Source: Actinomycetes bacterium (GTDB taxonomy: Bacteria > Actinomycetota > Actinomycetes > Mycobacteriales > Micromonosporaceae). Taken from it: a stretch of 6,887 nt of DNA. Shown piece after piece: positions 5,737 through 6,887 of this stretch. Each line of letters opens with the position of its first letter. The stretch's first letter is position 1. The translations under genes were made by a program, and so were the position numbers. Location of the stretch: positions 1-6,887 of the forward strand of contig JAEZGP010000770.1 of NCBI GenBank assembly GCA_023437285.1, written 5' to 3'. The notes beneath the pieces were generated by a model. It ran no database searches and was not told the origin of the DNA. It saw only the letters and a program-made list of their open reading frames with translations.

Positions 5737-6242
5737 CGTTCCTCCTCCGTGGCGTGCGGCCGACCGGCCGCGTCCAGCGCGGCGTGCCCGCCCGTCGAGC
5801 CGTGTCCCTGCGTTCCCCGTATGGCGTCTGGCAGCTCTTCCACCAGCACGAAGTCTGCCCGTTCGACCCGCTGCACGACAAGCTGAGCGATCCGGTCGCC
5901 GCGGGCGATCACCACCGTGGCATCGCGATCATGGTTAATCAAGTTGACCATGATCTCGCCCCGATAGCCGGCGTCGACGGTACCCGGCGCGTTGAGAACG
6001 GTGACCCCCATCCGGTGCGCCATACCCGATCGGGGATGAACCAGACCCACGTACCCGGGCGGCAGCGCGACCGCCACGCCCGTCGGCACGAGCGCCCGCT
6101 GTCCCGGCGCAAGTTTCACCTCCGCCGCGGCGCACAGGTCCGCCCCGGCGTCGCCGGGATAGGCATACCTCGGCACGGGTACCGGCGCCGCCGCGTCGAC
6201 GCGGCGCACCAACACCCGTACGGGCACCTCAGCCTCCGTCAC
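5733..6242 (-). CDS. dut: Deoxyuridine 5'-triphosphate nucleotidohydrolase (dUTPase)
   Basis: Hydrolyses dUTP to dUMP and pyrophosphate in the cytosol, keeping uracil out of DNA and feeding dTMP synthesis. The 169 residues carry all five motifs of the homotrimeric dUTPase family: I, GDAGADLC (30-37); II, PRSGMAH (70-76); [20 protein letters not shown] (84-100), with the expected catalytic Asp90; [13 protein letters not shown] (114-124); [13 protein letters not shown] (142-153). In motif V the uracil-stacking aromatic residue is His147 where many bacteria have Phe; I recall the same in M. tuberculosis Dut, so it is probably a lineage trait. A 16-residue tail follows. GTG at 6242 is chosen for the GAGGGGG about 7 nt upstream and the divergent border with the next gene. 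It is first of a four-gene overlapping operon with DUF3710, the OB-fold protein and DUF3159. The gene contains a 29-bp AT-rich near-palindrome (5927-5955) with four unusual codons. Confidence 0.97.
   Translation of the reverse strand: MTEAEVPVRVLVRRVDAAAPVPVPRYAYPGDAGADLCAAAEVKLAPGQRALVPTGVAVALPPGYVGLVHPRSGMAHRMGVTVLNAPGTVDAGYRGEIMVNLINHDRDATVVIARGDRIAQLVVQRVERADFVLVEELPDAIRGTQGHGSTGGHAALDAAGRPHATEEER
5927..5955. repeat. 29-bp AT-rich near-perfect palindrome inside dut
   Basis: Arms GATCATGGTTAA (5927-5938) and TTGACCATGATC (5944-5955) match as inverted repeats at 11 of 12 positions, around a 5-nt centre TCAAG; the outer 9 bp are perfect. Only 11 of the 29 bases are G or C, in a gene near 70% GC. 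On the coding strand it covers residues 97-105 of dUTPase and uses TTG, ATT, CAT and GAT where this genome normally prefers C- or G-ending codons. It could be a protein-binding site or an RNA hairpin; no function is shown. Confidence 0.6.
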
Positions 6243-6299
6243 GAGTCTTCCCCCTCACGTCCGTACCCCTCCATCATCCAGGCAGGGTGGGCGGCTGGT

Positions 6300-6312
6300 T
6301 ACGCTGCCTGAC
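6300..6312 (+). promoter_or_regulatory. Candidate -10 box for a leaderless DUF3093 transcript
   Basis: TACGCT at 6300-6305 fits TANNNT and ends 7 nt before the GTG start at 6313, the distance expected if transcription begins at the start codon. There is no Shine-Dalgarno sequence before that GTG, as leaderless initiation would predict. No clear -35 element is seen in the 70-bp spacer shared with divergent dut. Confidence 0.35.
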
Positions 6313-6762
6313 GTGGCTGACCCGACCCTGCATCGCGAGCGGCTGGTCGTGCCCTGGTGGGCATGGCCGGTGGGCGTCGCGTTCGGCGCGATCCTCGGCA
6401 TCGAGCTGACGCTCGGCGCACCCGGCCTGCGCGCCGCCGCCGTCGCCGCTGGCGCGGCGCTCGCCGTGCTGGCCCTGATCTGGCTCGGCCGCATCCGCGT
6501 CCGGGTGGACAACGCGCACCTGCGGGTCGACGACGCGAACCTGCCGCGCGAGTTCATCACCGGGGCGTACGCCGTCGACGCCGAGGAACGCCGCGCGCTG
6601 CTCGGCGTCGAGGCCGACCCGCTCGCGTTCGTGATCCTCAGGCCGTGGGTACGTGGGACGGTCCGCGTCGACCTCGACGACCCCGCCGACCCCACGCCGT
6701 ACTGGCTCATCAGCTCCCGCCACCCCGACCGCCTGGCGGCCGCCCTCAACAGCGGCCGCTGA
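6313..6762 (+). CDS. DUF3093 family membrane protein
   Basis: A 149-residue protein with a short N-terminal stretch, two adjacent membrane segments (about 16-35 and 40-58) and a soluble C-terminal domain (about 60-145), a layout reminiscent of PH-like membrane-anchored proteins. Family features seen are the early RERLVVPWWAWP (8-19), the strand IRVRVDNAHLRVDD (61-74), LREF-like LPREFITGAYAVD (77-89) and the conserved end PYWLISSRHPDRLAAAL (129-145). The function is unknown; DUF3093 is actinobacterial and lies divergent from dut in many genomes, as Rv2698 does in M. tuberculosis. GTG at 6313 gives the family's usual N-terminus and probably starts a leaderless mRNA. The last codons, NSGR then stop, are part of a tandem repeat array that continues beyond the gene. 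The family call is firm, the role open. Confidence 0.9.
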   Translation: MADPTLHRERLVVPWWAWPVGVAFGAILGIELTLGAPGLRAAAVAAGAALAVLALIWLGRIRVRVDNAHLRVDDANLPREFITGAYAVDAEERRALLGVEADPLAFVILRPWVRGTVRVDLDDPADPTPYWLISSRHPDRLAAALNSGR

Positions 6763-6870
6763 CGGCTCAACACGGCCGCTGCCGGCCCGCTCAGCGGCGG
6801 GCCGCCAATAGGCCCACTCAGCGGCCACTGACGGCCCGCTCAGCGCCGCCGGCGGCCTGCTCAGCGGTCG
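6745..6870. repeat. Degenerate tandem repeat array, six units of 21-27 bp
   Basis: Units begin with CTCA at 6745, 6766, 6790, 6817, 6839 and 6860, giving spacings of 21, 24, 27, 22 and 21 bp. A common core is CTCA(A/G)C(A)GCGGC. The first two units are the closest to each other (CTCAACAGCGGCCGCTGACGG and its near copy at 6766). The array begins inside the last codons of DUF3093, includes its stop codon, and runs to the window edge. It includes a perfect 12-bp palindrome, GCCGCCGGCGGC (6845-6856). It has no CRISPR-like repeat/spacer regularity. Confidence 0.55.
6783..6804 (+). terminator. GC-rich hairpin after DUF3093
   Basis: CGGCCCGC (6783-6790) pairs perfectly with GCGGGCCG (6797-6804) around the loop TCAGCG, 20 nt after the DUF3093 stop. 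It has no U-tract. Being symmetrical, it could also stop transcription arriving from the right. It lies within the tandem repeat array, so it may be a by-product of the repeats. Confidence 0.4.
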
Positions 6871-6887
6871 GCGACGCGGCCCTCGAT
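6861..6887 (-). CDS. Possible 3' end of a minus-strand gene (cut by window edge)
   Basis: Read on the minus strand, the final 27 bases give IEGRVADR and a TGA stop (6863-6861), with C or G at every third codon position. A gene convergent with DUF3093 is expected here by comparison with M. tuberculosis, where Rv2699c (DUF4193) follows. However, DUF4193 proteins usually end in a cysteine-rich stretch, which these residues do not resemble. Eight codons cannot identify a protein, and the stretch could be non-coding. Confidence 0.3.
   Translation of the reverse strand: MEGRVADR

Noticed and set aside
4853..5881. Minus-strand frame of 342 codons across the OB-fold, DUF3710 and dut genes
   Set aside because: It crosses three supported genes in another frame and is almost entirely Arg, Gly, Ala and Pro.
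4906..5886. Plus-strand frame of 326 codons opposite DUF3710
   Set aside because: Antisense shadow; no ribosome binding site and no domain pattern.
5715..6242. Loss of function of dUTPase because motif V has His in place of Phe
   Set aside because: As I recall, M. tuberculosis Dut also has His there and is active; all other motifs including Asp90 are intact.
6274..6828. Minus-strand frames opposite DUF3093
   Set aside because: Composition is shadow-like and the plus-strand DUF3093 protein shows clear family motifs.
6745..6887. CRISPR-like array
   Set aside because: Units vary in length and sequence with no separate spacers and no cas genes nearby.

Overview
The window is GC-rich (roughly 70% by eye) with GTG, TTG and ATG starts, strong G/C bias at third codon positions and many 4-8 nt gene overlaps. 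It is chromosomal DNA of an actinomycete. The gene order matches, from memory, the Mycobacterium tuberculosis Rv2689c-Rv2698 neighbourhood: TRAM methyltransferase, APC permease, two TrkA proteins, DUF3159, OB-fold protein, DUF3710, dut, DUF3093. Protein style and base composition suggest Micromonosporaceae or a close relative, but the family is a guess.

Layout. Positions 1-232 (minus) hold the 5' end of a TRAM-domain RNA methyltransferase. It overlaps by 4 nt the end of a large APC-fold permease (229-2292, minus). A 107-bp divergent spacer follows. Two TrkA-type RCK proteins then lie in tandem on the plus strand (2400-3062 and 3076-3759). They converge, across an 18-bp gap that can form a hairpin, on a four-gene minus-strand operon transcribed dut (6242-5733), DUF3710 (5736-5038), OB-fold protein (5045-4629), DUF3159 (4632-3778); each junction overlaps by 4-8 nt. 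A DUF3093 membrane protein (6313-6762, plus) diverges from dut across 70 bp. The right end is a degenerate tandem repeat array that appears to run into the end of another minus-strand gene.

How the genes may work together. The permease keeps all seven residues that I recall lining the K+ pathway of Bacillus KimA and has a KimA-like cytosolic tail. It is therefore most likely a potassium importer, not an amino-acid permease. The two single-unit RCK proteins divergent from it look like a TrkA split into two genes, and no TrkH/TrkG/KtrB membrane subunit is visible. Positions 229-3759 thus read as a potassium homeostasis module. The dut operon joins dUTP hydrolysis to three conserved actinobacterial proteins of little or no known function.

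No mobile element, CRISPR array, tRNA or rRNA was seen. The less expected signals are a 29-bp AT-rich near-palindrome inside dut, an internal sequence repeat in the cytosolic part of the DUF3159 protein, the 3' repeat array, and hairpins at gene borders. No stretch over 300 bp lacks a gene.
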